From assembly GCF_019402665.1 (NCBI RefSeq), contig NZ_VSST01000042.1:186001-250000 (forward strand): 64,000 nucleotides of DNA. Direction: 5' to 3'. Under the pieces are notes generated by a model. It was given only the letters and a program-made list of their open reading frames with translations, ran no database searches and was not told the origin of the DNA. Made by a program: the position numbers and the translations under genes. Source of the stretch: Bradyrhizobium canariense. GTDB lineage: Bacteria; Pseudomonadota; Alphaproteobacteria; Rhizobiales; Xanthobacteraceae. Shown in pieces: positions 43,839 through 52,751 of this stretch (the first letter of the stretch is position 1; every line of letters begins with the position of its first letter).

Positions 43839-44354
43839 ATGAGGATTGAGGATGCGAGAAAGCGCCGCGAGGCGCCGCTCGACACGCCGAGTAATCTCGG
43901 CTGCAACGCCACCAAGGATATTTCGGCCGCCCTCACTGTGCTTCTGGCGGACGTGTTCGCGCTTTACGTCAAGACCAAGAACTTCCATTGGAACATATCA
44001 GGCCCACATTTCCGGGATTATCACCTCCTTCTTGACGCGCAGGCTGCGCAGATTTTCGCGATGACGGACAACATCGCGGAAAGAGCGCGCAAGATCGGCG
44101 GCACAACGATCCGCTCGATCGGCCATATCGCGACGGTGAAGCATATCGCGGACAATGACGCGGATTTCGTCACTGCCGAAGACATGCTGGCCGAGCTGAA
44201 GGAAGACAACCTGGCACTCACGCAACGCATGCGGCAGACCCGCAATGTTTGCGACGAGCACGGCGATGTAGCCACGGCCAGCCTGATCGAAAACTGGATC
44301 GACGAGGCGGAACATCGCACATGGTTCCTGTTCGAGACGACCAGGAGAGCTTGA
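43839..44354 (+). CDS. dps: Dps-type ferritin-like DNA-protecting protein
   Basis: A 171-residue Dps protein that stores iron and removes hydrogen peroxide. The inter-subunit ferroxidase centre is visible: KNFHWNISGPHFRDYHLLLDAQ gives His50, His62 and Asp66, followed by the DNIAERARKIGG helix and IGHIATV. The N-terminus is basic, as expected for DNA binding. AAGGAGG lies eight bases before the ATG. It stands between a GMC dehydrogenase and glutathione reductase on the same strand, and fits the oxidative-stress theme. Confidence 0.93.
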   Translation: MRIEDARKRREAPLDTPSNLGCNATKDISAALTVLLADVFALYVKTKNFHWNISGPHFRDYHLLLDAQAAQIFAMTDNIAERARKIGGTTIRSIGHIATVKHIADNDADFVTAEDMLAELKEDNLALTQRMRQTRNVCDEHGDVATASLIENWIDEAEHRTWFLFETTRRA

Positions 44355-44606
44355 CCGCATGCGAACGCTCGCCGCCGAAAGCAGGCGTGGTTCCGGAGCG
44401 AGGCCGCACGGCTGCACTGATCGTCGAGGGATGCGCTGAGCCGAAGTCCAAAAACACGATGCATCAAAGTTCGAGCTGGCAGCGTGTGGCTTCACTCTCG
44501 GCCATTTGAATGCCGGAGTGAGAGCAGGTGTAGACGGACGTTCGCCCTCGCGCATGCGCGGACCGTGCGATCAGCGCACGCATTTCGACCGGCGGCATAG
44601 AATGGA

Positions 44607-46127
44607 TTGGATACTGACTTGAACGACACAGATTTATTGCAGGACTCCCCAGGCGTGTCAAAATCGGCGAAGGCGCCAGCACCTTGCAGTGAAGCGGAGT
44701 TCGACGTCGACTTGTTCGTGATTGGCGGGGGGTCGGGAGGCATCCGCGCCGCGCGCGTCGCCTCGGGACACGGCGCCAAAGTGATGCTCGCCGAGGAGTA
44801 TCGGCTGGGAGGGACATGTGTCATCCGCGGCTGCGTGCCGAAGAAATTGTTCGTGTACGCGAGCCGTTTCAGCGACTCGTTCGACGAGGCCGCGGAATTC
44901 GGCTGGCGCTTTTCAGTCCCGCATTTCGATTGGCCGTCATTAGTCGCCGCGAAGGACCGGGAGATCACGCGGCTGGAGGGGCTCTACGTCACCGGTCAAC
45001 AAGGCGCGGGCGTAGAGGTCGTGAGATCTCGCGCTGTGCTCGAGGATGCGCATACGGTGCGCCTCCTCGAAGACGGCCGCCGCGTACGCGCGCGCACGAT
45101 CTTGATCGCGACGGGCGCACACCCCGAACTGCCTCCCTTCGAAGGCATTGAACTCGGTATCACCTCCGACGGCGTCTTCGACTTGAAGACTTTCCCGAGA
45201 AAGCTTGTCATCGGCGGCGCTGGATACATCGCGATGGAGTTTGCCGGTCTGTTTGCCGCGCTGGGAAGCGACGTCACCGTCGTTTGTCGCGGGAGCAATG
45301 TGCTCCGCGGCTTTGACGAGGACGTGCGCCAGGCGGTCGCCGCGTCCTACACGAACCGTGGCATTAAACTGATGTTCGGCGACAGCATCCGCCGCCTCCG
45401 ACGACGGCACACGGGCGTCGGCGGTGGCGACCATTCAGGAGGAATCGACGTTACCACCGAACAAGGCGGAAGGCTGGTGGCCGACCAGGTGCTGCTCGCC
45501 TTCGGCCGCACCCCGAACACGACCTCGCTCGGGCTCGACCGCGCAGGGGTCAAGACTGGGGCAGACGGCGCTATCATTGTCGACGCAAACTCGCGCACAA
45601 ACATTCCGAACATCTACGCGGTGGGCGATGTGTCGAACCAATTCAACCTGACGCCAGTCGCGATACGCGAGGGCCATGCGTTCGCCGACACCGTGTTTGG
45701 CAAGAAAGCTTGGCAGGTCGACTACTCCAATGTGCCGACCGCGGTCTTCTCCAGCCCCGAGATCGGCACCGTTGGCCTGACGGAGCTGGAAGCGAGGGCG
45801 CAATACCTTGCTGTCGACGTCTACAAGGTCCGCTTCCGCCCGCTGAAGGCAGCCGTAACGGGCGATTGCGAGGCCAGGCTTCTGAAGGTCGTCGTGGATT
45901 GCGAGTCTGACCGGATCCTTGGGATCCATATCTTCGCTGATGAGGCCAGCGAGATGATCCAGGTGCTAGCCATCGCCGTCGGCAGCGGAGCCACTATGAA
46001 AGACTTTATGTCGGTCATGGCCGTGCACCCGACAGTCGGCGAGGAGATCGTTGCAATTCAGACCCCGACCGTACGTTACGACCGGCGCGACGCGTCAACG
46101 CCGCTCGTCCCAGGCGCCTCCGTTTGA
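44607..46127 (+). CDS. gor: Glutathione-disulfide reductase
   Basis: A ~500-residue flavoprotein disulfide reductase. The FAD loop VIGGGSGGIRAARVAS, the redox pair Cys71 and Cys76 in GGTCVIRGCVPKKL, the NADPH loop VIGGAGYIAMEFAG, the second FAD motif YAVGDV and the C-terminal HPTVGEE with the active-site His/Glu are all present. It would regenerate glutathione with NADPH. No ATG precedes the FAD motif in frame: a TAG stands at 44598, and only TTG (44607, 44619) or GTG (44655) can start it. The N-terminal ~30 residues are therefore uncertain. It may be translated from a rare start or have lost its original one. Confidence 0.92.
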   Translation: MDTDLNDTDLLQDSPGVSKSAKAPAPCSEAEFDVDLFVIGGGSGGIRAARVASGHGAKVMLAEEYRLGGTCVIRGCVPKKLFVYASRFSDSFDEAAEFGWRFSVPHFDWPSLVAAKDREITRLEGLYVTGQQGAGVEVVRSRAVLEDAHTVRLLEDGRRVRARTILIATGAHPELPPFEGIELGITSDGVFDLKTFPRKLVIGGAGYIAMEFAGLFAALGSDVTVVCRGSNVLRGFDEDVRQAVAASYTNRGIKLMFGDSIRRLRRRHTGVGGGDHSGGIDVTTEQGGRLVADQVLLAFGRTPNTTSLGLDRAGVKTGADGAIIVDANSRTNIPNIYAVGDVSNQFNLTPVAIREGHAFADTVFGKKAWQVDYSNVPTAVFSSPEIGTVGLTELEARAQYLAVDVYKVRFRPLKAAVTGDCEARLLKVVVDCESDRILGIHIFADEASEMIQVLAIAVGSGATMKDFMSVMAVHPTVGEEIVAIQTPTVRYDRRDASTPLVPGASV

Positions 46128-46470
46128 GGTGGCCGGCGCGTGCGCGGGCGCGACCGCGACGCGTTTGGGGTACCTGCTCGGCTTGGATGTAGCCGCCGAT
46201 AGGAAGCTCGACCTGGGGCCAGCCAGCGGGAGCCAATGAGGCCTTTCCAGAACTCATGGACCGCTTTGCGTCATCAGCCGCCTCCCGTCACCTGAGGCTT
46301 GGGGCCACCAGCTCCGACCTTTCTGCACGCCGCAATACGCCACACTACTCACTTGGCGAAAGCAGGATCGAAGTTTGGCCTCCATCAGGTTAGTGGAAGT
46401 CACTTTGAAGAGGACCCAGCTATGAAAGGACCAAAACCTACGCCAGACCACGCCGTAGCAGCCTTTCCCA
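46128..46470. other. Gap before the island-end repeat
   Basis: No supported gene between glutathione reductase and the guaA-like repeat. This is the last stretch of the main accessory region. Confidence 0.45.
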
Positions 46471-46609
46471 CTACTCCCACGCAATCGTCTCAGGCTGCTT
46501 GTTCGTCACGTTGTAGACCACCCGGTTCACGCCCTTCACCTCGTTGATGATGCGCGCCGCGGTCTCGCCCAAGAACTTCATGTCGAACTGGTAAAAGTCC
46601 GCGGTCATG
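46471..46609 (-). repeat. Displaced guaA 3' end (probable attachment site)
   Basis: These 139 bases match the last 139 bases of guaA (47715-47853) in the same orientation with 15 mismatches and no gaps. The match begins exactly at the guaA stop codon and runs into the gene, then ends abruptly. It encodes the C-terminus of GMP synthase without the rest. Such a fragment is expected where an integrative element recombines within a conserved gene end and supplies a new one. Confidence 0.88.
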
Positions 46610-46674
46610 CGCGCATTGCAAGCTTTTATGCACTGTCACCGCAATTCCCTAATCCAACATATTCCTATCGATAC

Positions 46675-47574
46675 CTATTGCTTGAAGCAGTGCTCGCGAT
46701 GCCATTTCAGGAAATGTGGATGTGGACGATCCAATGGCCGCCGCGGTTCAAGCGCGTGGCCGGTCTTGTTGACGACCGATCTTACGCTCTCGCGATCGTT
46801 TGTCTGACGTGAGATCAATATCTCCAGATCATCCGCCAAACTAATGAGACCACGATCGAACATCCAATGCGCGGTGCCTGAAAGAGCAATCCCGTTACTA
46901 ACGATATCCGGTCCGTTCGCCTCGACTGGTCGGATGTGGGCGGCGGCCACCTCGGCGCGCCCCATTCCATTGATGAGCTTCAGCCCGGTGATCGCGCAAC
47001 GCTCATCATAGGCCCGGAGCACGATCCGGCGGAAAATCCGGTCACGCAAAATTCTCGATACAGTCAGGCTGACGCGGTCGCGTTGTTGGTCGAACCTGAA
47101 CGGCGCCTGCTCCTCGTTTAAATCGAGCGGTCGGACATCGTCGTCACGCCGCGGCAATAACGGCACGTTCTCGGCGAAACCAAGGGCGCATATTCTATTG
47201 AAATCTTCGAGCGAAAGTGGACGGACAGCGGACTGAGCCCGTCCCGAAATCCGTCCCTGCTCGTTCAAAACACCCCGCTCTACTGGTCCGTTCGACCCAT
47301 TGAAGGGGACCGGATTGGCGAAATCGAGATAGCTTCCTGGCTCGATCACCGCGAGGTACATCCCGGAAGTACCGGGATCCGGAATCACTTGCTGAACCCT
47401 TGCAATCGCAAAGTAGCCTCGCGTTTCAGCTACCTTGCTCGGTTCATAATAGATGACCCAATCGTCAATGCAGGCTTCAACACGACGCAGGTACTGACTG
47501 GGAAACTGATAACGTTCAGCCGGGCTGTCATCGTAGATCGAGTCGGATCGATGGATGAATACCCCAAATGCCAT
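46675..47574 (-). CDS. HNH endonuclease
   Basis: A 299-residue protein. The first ~150 residues contain a barrel-like region (YQFPSQYLRRVEACIDDWVIYYEPSK, YFAIARVQQVIPDP, YLAVIEPG) seen in some restriction-associated nucleases. The C-terminal half is an HNH nuclease domain, with RAYDERCAITGL, VAAAHIRPVEANGPD, NGIALSGTAHWMFDRGLI providing the His-Asn-His-type residues. It probably cuts DNA in defence or restriction. There is no methyltransferase next to it. It is the only gene between the two guaA ends, so it travels as the cargo, or last remnant, of an element inserted there. Confidence 0.88.
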   Translation of the reverse strand: MAFGVFIHRSDSIYDDSPAERYQFPSQYLRRVEACIDDWVIYYEPSKVAETRGYFAIARVQQVIPDPGTSGMYLAVIEPGSYLDFANPVPFNGSNGPVERGVLNEQGRISGRAQSAVRPLSLEDFNRICALGFAENVPLLPRRDDDVRPLDLNEEQAPFRFDQQRDRVSLTVSRILRDRIFRRIVLRAYDERCAITGLKLINGMGRAEVAAAHIRPVEANGPDIVSNGIALSGTAHWMFDRGLISLADDLEILISRQTNDRESVRSVVNKTGHALEPRRPLDRPHPHFLKWHREHCFKQ

Positions 47575-47714
47575 AACTCAATTAAACTCGTCGGAAGCGA
47601 CACCCGTCAATCTCGTTCTGCGATTCCGATAGGTTTCGCTGCGCTCTACCCATCCTACTGGCAGAGCATTACTCCGACGGCATTAACAAGGCCAATCGGG
47701 CCGCCGCTATCCCC

Positions 47715-47853
47715 CTATTCCCACTCAATCGTCCCCGGCGGCTTGCTCGTCACGTCGTACACCACCCTATTCACGCCCTTCACCTCGTTGATGATGCGCG
47801 TGGCGGTCTCGCCCAAGAACTTCATATCGAACTGGTAGAAATCCGCGGTCATG
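47715..47853 (-). repeat. guaA 3' end, resident copy (probable attachment site)
   Basis: The last 139 bases of guaA including the stop codon; the partner copy is at 46471-46609, 1244 bp away. Confidence 0.88.
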
Positions 47854-49313
47854 CCGTCGGTTGAGGTGACGGCGCGCAGGCCCACGACGAAGTCGTAGGT
47901 GCGGCCGTCGCCCATGACGCCGACTGTCTTGACCGGGAGCAGCACCGCAAAAGCCTGCCAGATGTCGTCGTAGAGGCCGTGCTTCCGGATCTGGTCGATG
48001 TAGACGGCGTCGGCCTTGCGCAGGATATCGAGTTTTTCGCGCGTGATGTCGCCGGGGCAGCGGATGGCGAGGCCGGGGCCTGGGAACGGGTGGCGGCCGA
48101 CGAAGATTTCGGGCAGGCCGAGCTCGCGACCGAGCTTGCGCACCTCGTCCTTGAACAGCTCGCGCAGGGGCTCGACGAGCTTCATGTTCATGCGCTCGGG
48201 GAGACCGCCGACATTGTGGTGCGACTTGATCGTCACCGAGGGGCCGCCGGTGAAGGAGACGCTCTCGATCACATCAGGATAGAGCGTGCCTTGCGCGAGG
48301 AAGTCGGCGCCGCCGATCTTCTTGGCCTCCGCCTCGAATACCTCGATGAAGAGGCGGCCGATGGTCTTGCGCTTCACTTCCGGGTCGGTGACGCCTTCGA
48401 GCTCGCCCAAAAACTGCTTCGAGGCATCCACGTGCACGAGCGGGATGTTGTAGTGGTGGCGGAACAGATCGACCACGGTCTTGGCTTCGTCGAGGCGCAG
48501 CATGCCGTGGTCGACAAACACGCAAGTGAGTTGCTCGCCGATCGCTTCGTGGATCAGCACGGCCGCGACCGCGGAATCGACGCCCCCGGAGAGGCCGCAA
48601 AGCACCCTGCCCTTGCCGACCTGGGCGCGGATCTTGGCGATCTCCTCCTCGCGGAAGGCGCGCATCGTCCAGTCGCCGGAAAGGCCGGCGATCTTGCGGA
48701 CAAAATTGCGGATCAGCTTGGCGCCATCGGGCGTGTGCACCACTTCGGGGTGGAACATCAGGCCGTAATATTTGCGCGTCTCGTCCTGGATGATCGCGAA
48801 CGGCGCGTTCGGCGAGGTGCCGGCCACCGAGAAGCCCGGCGGCATCTTGGTGATGCGGTCGCCGTGGCTCATCCAGACCTGGTTCTTGCCGCCTGGTGAC
48901 CAGACGTCCTCGAACAGCTTGCTCGGCGCCTTCACCTCGACATCGGCGCGGCCGAATTCGCGGTGATGGCCGCCCTCGACGGTGCCCCCGAGCTGCTCCG
49001 CCATGGCCATCTGGCCGTAGCAGATGCCCATCACGGGCACGCCGGAATCGAAGATCGCTTGCGGCGCGCGGGGCGAGCCGGCCTCATGCACCGATTCAGG
49101 GCCGCCGGAGAGAATCACCGCCTTCGGCTTCATCTCGTTGAAGGCCTGTTCGGCCTTGTTGAACGGGACGATCTCGCAATAGACGCCGTCCTCGCGCACG
49201 CGACGCGCGATCAGCTGCGTCACCTGGCTGCCGAAGTCGACGATGAGAATCTTGTCGTGCGCCGAGGCCACCGAGGGCGTCGACGCGGAGCGGTCGGTCT
49301 GTGCTGCTGTCAT
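47715..49313 (-). CDS. guaA: GMP synthase (glutamine-hydrolysing)
   Basis: A 532-residue GMP synthase, the last step of GMP formation (XMP + glutamine + ATP). The class I glutamine amidotransferase domain shows GICYG (nucleophile Cys) and FHPEVVHTPDG. The ATP-pyrophosphatase domain shows the P-loop GLSGGVDSAVAA, and the C-terminal dimer domain ends in IEWE. ATG 49313 gives the usual N-terminus; longer frames lack similarity. The gene is complete and its 3' end is an apparent integration site. The paired enzyme guaB lies 7 kb away. Confidence 0.97.
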   Translation of the reverse strand: MTAAQTDRSASTPSVASAHDKILIVDFGSQVTQLIARRVREDGVYCEIVPFNKAEQAFNEMKPKAVILSGGPESVHEAGSPRAPQAIFDSGVPVMGICYGQMAMAEQLGGTVEGGHHREFGRADVEVKAPSKLFEDVWSPGGKNQVWMSHGDRITKMPPGFSVAGTSPNAPFAIIQDETRKYYGLMFHPEVVHTPDGAKLIRNFVRKIAGLSGDWTMRAFREEEIAKIRAQVGKGRVLCGLSGGVDSAVAAVLIHEAIGEQLTCVFVDHGMLRLDEAKTVVDLFRHHYNIPLVHVDASKQFLGELEGVTDPEVKRKTIGRLFIEVFEAEAKKIGGADFLAQGTLYPDVIESVSFTGGPSVTIKSHHNVGGLPERMNMKLVEPLRELFKDEVRKLGRELGLPEIFVGRHPFPGPGLAIRCPGDITREKLDILRKADAVYIDQIRKHGLYDDIWQAFAVLLPVKTVGVMGDGRTYDFVVGLRAVTSTDGMTADFYQFDMKFLGETATRIINEVKGVNRVVYDVTSKPPGTIEWE

Positions 49314-49461
49314 GGCAAGCAGATACGCGACGGGGGCTTTTCCCGCAACCGCGCGGGCCGCGCGCCCACATTCTTCTTTGGGCATGGACAAATCGATATA
49401 GGTAAGTATCATTGACCTAATATGGCCCGCCACTCACCAAGGGCCGATCAGGGAGAACGTC

Positions 49462-49833
49462 ATGCCACACCATCATCAGCCGTCGAATCTCGCCGCGCTC
49501 GGCCGCACCTGGGTCGAGGCCTGGAACGCACGCGATCTCGAGCGCGTGCTCACGCTCTATGCCGAGGACGTCGTGATGACCTCGGACCGCATCCCCGCGA
49601 TGGGATTCGATGAAAGCGGCACCGTCCGCGGCAAGGATTCGTTGCGGGCCTATTGGAGCAAGGCGCTCGCCCTGTTGCCGGAGCTGCATTTCTCGCTCAT
49701 CGAATTGTTCGTCAGCCCAGATAGCGTGGTGGTGTTCTACGAGAACGAGCGGGGAAAGCGGATCTGCGAATATCTGCGGGTGAATGCGGCCGGAAAGATC
49801 GTGCAGGGATCGGCGAATCATTTGGTGGGCTGA
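49462..49833 (+). CDS. SnoaL/NTF2-like domain protein
   Basis: A 123-residue NTF2-fold protein: LGRTWVEAWNARDLERVLTLYAEDVVMTSD is the typical first helix pair and strand, and GKDSLRAYWSKALALLPELHFSLIELFVSPDSVVVFYEN the rest of the cone. Such proteins are small hydrolases, isomerases or binding domains, with no assignable substrate. GGGAGAACGTC precedes ATG 49462. It is divergent from guaA. Confidence 0.88.
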   Translation: MPHHHQPSNLAALGRTWVEAWNARDLERVLTLYAEDVVMTSDRIPAMGFDESGTVRGKDSLRAYWSKALALLPELHFSLIELFVSPDSVVVFYENERGKRICEYLRVNAAGKIVQGSANHLVG

Positions 49834-49848
49834 CGCTCACCCACCGCT

Positions 49849-49949
49849 GTCATTCCCCGCGAAGGCGGGGAATCCAGTACGCTACGGCCTGTCGATTCAA
49901 TTAGTGCGGCCTCTGGAATACTGGATCGCCCGCCTTCGCGGGCGATGAC
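49849..49949. repeat. Palindromic repeat element
   Basis: A ~100-bp element bounded by GTCAT and ATGAC, made of two smaller palindromes (CCCCGCGAAGGCGGGG and CGCCCGCCTTCGCGGGCG), with CCAGTA and TACTGG facing each other. Two similar elements occur at 56109 and 59609. This is the kind of dispersed palindrome common in Bradyrhizobium spacers. Confidence 0.75.
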
Positions 49950-50068
49950 AGCGCGTGTCAGGCGTGAGCATGCCCCAAGCGCGATAGTGCGGGCGCCGCA
50001 ATGACGGAGACTGTGGCGAGCGCATACGCTAACAACACCGGCGCCGGCACCGAGACAGGACCCTCCCC

Positions 50069-50401
50069 ATGAAGCTCCCCACCTCCCCCTTCACCGTCAC
50101 CGACTGGAGCAAGGTCGAGCCGACCATCCATCCCGGCGAGACCGGGCAAGCCCAGTGGCGCACGCTCAACATCGGCGATCTCCGGGTGCGGATGGTCGAA
50201 TATACGCCGGGCTATCTCGCCGACCATTGGTGCGACCGCGGCCACGTGCTCTACGTGCTGCAGGGCGAGCTCGACAGCGAGCTGCGCGACGGCCGCAAGT
50301 TCAAGCTCACGGCGGGGATGAGCTATCAGGTCTCGGATTTCGGCGACGCAGCGCACCGGTCCTCGACCGCGACGGGGGCGACGCTGTTTATCGTCGATTG
50401 A
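50069..50401 (+). CDS. DHCW-motif cupin protein
   Basis: A 110-residue cupin of the group named for its DHCW motif, seen here as LADHWCDRGHVLYVLQGEL. The second motif has the MSYQVSDFGDAAHRSS pattern. The protein is a single barrel and presumably binds a metal; function unknown. It stands alone between repeats and the cold-shock gene. Confidence 0.9.
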   Translation: MKLPTSPFTVTDWSKVEPTIHPGETGQAQWRTLNIGDLRVRMVEYTPGYLADHWCDRGHVLYVLQGELDSELRDGRKFKLTAGMSYQVSDFGDAAHRSSTATGATLFIVD

Positions 50402-50660
50402 GGCGCCCCGGAAGGGTTAATTTGCACCGCAAAATAGCAAAATGCGGCGACATTCCGAGCGACGGGTGGTGCCTTGAAGTGGCCCCAAAATCTCGCTATA
50501 TTGTGATCATCGATACTTGGCCGAACGACTGGGCCGCTTCGCTTCGTTGCTGACGGGCGCGCACGCTTCAGATGATTTCTCCAACATCGACTGATCAGGA
50601 CTATGGGCGCAATAGTGCGTACCGGTCCGCGTGTTAACTTCTTAAGCAAAGGAAATTCCC

Positions 50661-50870
50661 ATGGCTATGGGCACCGTGAAGTGGTTCAACAATCAAAAGG
50701 GTTTTGGTTTCATTCAGCCGGATGACGGCGACAAGGACGTGTTCGTGCACATCAGCGCCGTCGAGCGCGCCGGCCTGTCGACCCTCAATGAGGGCCAGAA
50801 GGTCTCGTTCGACATCGTCGCCGATCGTCGCAGCGGCAAGTCCTCGGCTGACAATCTCCGCGTCGGCTAA
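50661..50870 (+). CDS. cspA: Cold-shock protein
   Basis: A 69-residue single-domain CspA-type RNA/DNA-binding protein. RNP1 is KGFGFIQPDD and RNP2 is DVFVHISAV, both complete. It acts as an RNA chaperone. A long untranslated leader and the AAAGGAAAT ribosome site precede it, and a strong terminator follows at 50921-50959. Confidence 0.97.
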   Translation: MAMGTVKWFNNQKGFGFIQPDDGDKDVFVHISAVERAGLSTLNEGQKVSFDIVADRRSGKSSADNLRVG

Positions 50871-50920
50871 CGCCAGCGCACCGTTCTGACCACGGACGTA
50901 CCGGCAGAACGTCAAGTTAG

Positions 50921-50959
50921 AAAACCCCGCGACCGGGTTCCGGTTTGCGGGGTTTTTGT
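50921..50959 (+). terminator. Rho-independent terminator of the cold-shock gene
   Basis: AAAACCCCGC and GCGGGGTTTTT form a GC-rich stem around a ~16-base loop, followed by TTTTGTTTT, about 50 bp after the stop codon. Confidence 0.88.
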
Positions 50960-50995
50960 TTTGGGGGCCGCCGCAACCCGCGGTGACGGGGAGGG

Positions 50996-52294
50996 CTATG
51001 CCTTCTTCAAGACCGAGACGAAGAACCCGTCCGTCCCGGTCCGCCGCGGCGTCATCAGCCAGCCTTCCGGCGATTGCAGCGCGGCTTGCGCAAACTCCTC
51101 CGCCTTGTCCCAGAGCACGCTCGCGGTCTGCTCTGGCGGCACCACCGCGAACTCAGGATGGCGGCCAGTGAACGCCCTCACCTGCTCGCCGTTCTCCTCC
51201 GAAAGCACCGAGCAGGTGATGTAGGCGATGCGGCCGCCGGCCTTGACCAGCGGAACCGCGCGCTCGAGCACCTCGGTCTGGTCCCGCAAGCGAATCTCCA
51301 GGGCGCCCGGGCGCATGCGCCATTTGGCATCGGGGTTGCGGCGCCAGGTTCCGGTTCCCGTGCAGGGCGCGTCGATCACGACGAGGTCGGCGGTGGCGCT
51401 GATCTCGGCCAGCGGATCGGCCTCGCCCTTGGGCGTGCGCACATCGGCATTGTGGACGCCGGCGCGCGACAGGCGGTCGTGGATCGGCGCAAGCTGCCGC
51501 TTGTCGCTGTCGGTCGCGATCAGCCGGCCCTTGCCCTGCATCATCGCGGCGAGCGCCAACGTCTTGCCGCCGGCCCCCGCACAGAGATCGATCACCTGCT
51601 CGCCGGGTTTTGCCGCGGTCAAGGCAGCCGCAAGCTGCGACCCCTCATCCTGCACTTCGATGGCGCCCTTGATGAAATCCTCTTCGGCCTGGATGCCGGG
51701 GTTGCGTGCATCGGCCGAAAGCTCGATGCGCAGGCCGGTTGCGGACCACTGCGTCGGTTTTGCATGAAGATGAGCAAGCGCCCCCAGCACCTTGTCGCGA
51801 TTGGATTTTAGCGTGTTGACGCGCAGGTCGAGCGGCGCCCGGCTCGCCATCGCGGCCGCCTCCGCGACGCGCTCGTCGCCGAAGGCTTTTGCCAAGTACG
51901 GATCCAGCCATTCCGGATAGTCGCCGGCGATCGCGGCCGGGGCACCTTCCAGCGACCGCGAGGCGAGCGCGGCCTGCTCGGCCTCGGTCAACGGCGCCGG
52001 GGCAAAGCGGCTGCCGTCGAACAGCGCGGCCATCGTGGCCGTATCCATGTTGCGCTCGAGGCGAAGCATGCCGATCAGCCGCGACCGCGCGGTGTTCGAA
52101 TCCATCAGGTAGGCGCTCGAGGCGTAGCGGCGCAGCACGTCCCAGACGAGGCCGGCAATGGCGGCGCGGTCGCCGGAGCCGGCGAAGCGGTGCGCGGTGC
52201 CCCACTCCTTCAGCGCCTTGGCCGCAGGCACGCGGTCTTTCTCGATGGTGTCGATCAGTTCGATGGCTGCGGACAGCCGGGCAGCGGGAGTCAT
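50996..52294 (-). CDS. rsmB: RsmB-type rRNA cytosine-C5 methyltransferase
   Basis: A 432-residue SAM-dependent RNA methyltransferase. The N-terminal ~130 residues form the NusB-like RNA-binding region. The catalytic domain has VIDLCAGAGGKTLALAA (SAM site), the VVIDAPCTGTGTWRRNPD motif with one cysteine, and ITCSVLSEENGEQV with the nucleophilic cysteine. It methylates C5 of a cytosine in 16S rRNA or tRNA. The two-cysteine arrangement is complete. Confidence 0.92.
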   Translation of the reverse strand: MTPAARLSAAIELIDTIEKDRVPAAKALKEWGTAHRFAGSGDRAAIAGLVWDVLRRYASSAYLMDSNTARSRLIGMLRLERNMDTATMAALFDGSRFAPAPLTEAEQAALASRSLEGAPAAIAGDYPEWLDPYLAKAFGDERVAEAAAMASRAPLDLRVNTLKSNRDKVLGALAHLHAKPTQWSATGLRIELSADARNPGIQAEEDFIKGAIEVQDEGSQLAAALTAAKPGEQVIDLCAGAGGKTLALAAMMQGKGRLIATDSDKRQLAPIHDRLSRAGVHNADVRTPKGEADPLAEISATADLVVIDAPCTGTGTWRRNPDAKWRMRPGALEIRLRDQTEVLERAVPLVKAGGRIAYITCSVLSEENGEQVRAFTGRHPEFAVVPPEQTASVLWDKAEEFAQAALQSPEGWLMTPRRTGTDGFFVSVLKKA

Positions 52295-52328
52295 TTGAAT
52301 CTTTCAGATCAGGATCGGCGAGTAGCGC

Positions 52329-52751
52329 CTAGATCAGCAACAGCATTTTCAACGCGAAGTAGATCCACATCGCGAGCAGGACAAGCACGCCGGCGAGCCA
52401 GATCGTGGAGCGGCGGCCGAGATTGTTGGAGGAGACGAAGATTCCGGCATGGACGAAGCGCGTCACCACGAACACCCAGGACATCAGCACGATGAACAGA
52501 TCGGCATGGCGCAACGGGAGCGCCAGCGCGATCAGGGCGTAGAACAGCACCGGCAGCTCGAACTGGTTGCGGTAGCAATTGGCGATTTGTGTGGCGCCCT
52601 TGGGCCAGTTGGGCTCGCCGAGCGCAATGTCGCGGCTCTTGGTCTCGCCGGAGACGAGCGCGCGCCGGCGTCCCATCGCCATGGCGATCAGGAGCGCGAA
52701 GGTGAGACCGACCTGCACGAAGACCGGCAGCAAAACCATTTGAATGGACAT
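52329..52751 (-). CDS. MAPEG-family membrane protein
   Basis: A 140-residue protein with four membrane segments in the order typical of MAPEG (glutathione/eicosanoid-related) proteins. FELPVLFYALIALAL is the family signature, and NCYRNQFE precedes it. The bacterial role is unclear. It follows the rsmB-like gene on the same strand, about 35 bp upstream of its start. ATG 52751 is chosen; an ATG eight codons upstream is possible. Confidence 0.87.
   Translation of the reverse strand: MSIQMVLLPVFVQVGLTFALLIAMAMGRRRALVSGETKSRDIALGEPNWPKGATQIANCYRNQFELPVLFYALIALALPLRHADLFIVLMSWVFVVTRFVHAGIFVSSNNLGRRSTIWLAGVLVLLAMWIYFALKMLLLI

Noticed and set aside
1..47000. CRISPR arrays, tRNA genes or complete insertion sequences
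   Set aside because: I looked for regularly spaced short repeats, tRNA-like cloverleaf ends and transposase motifs and found none that I could support.
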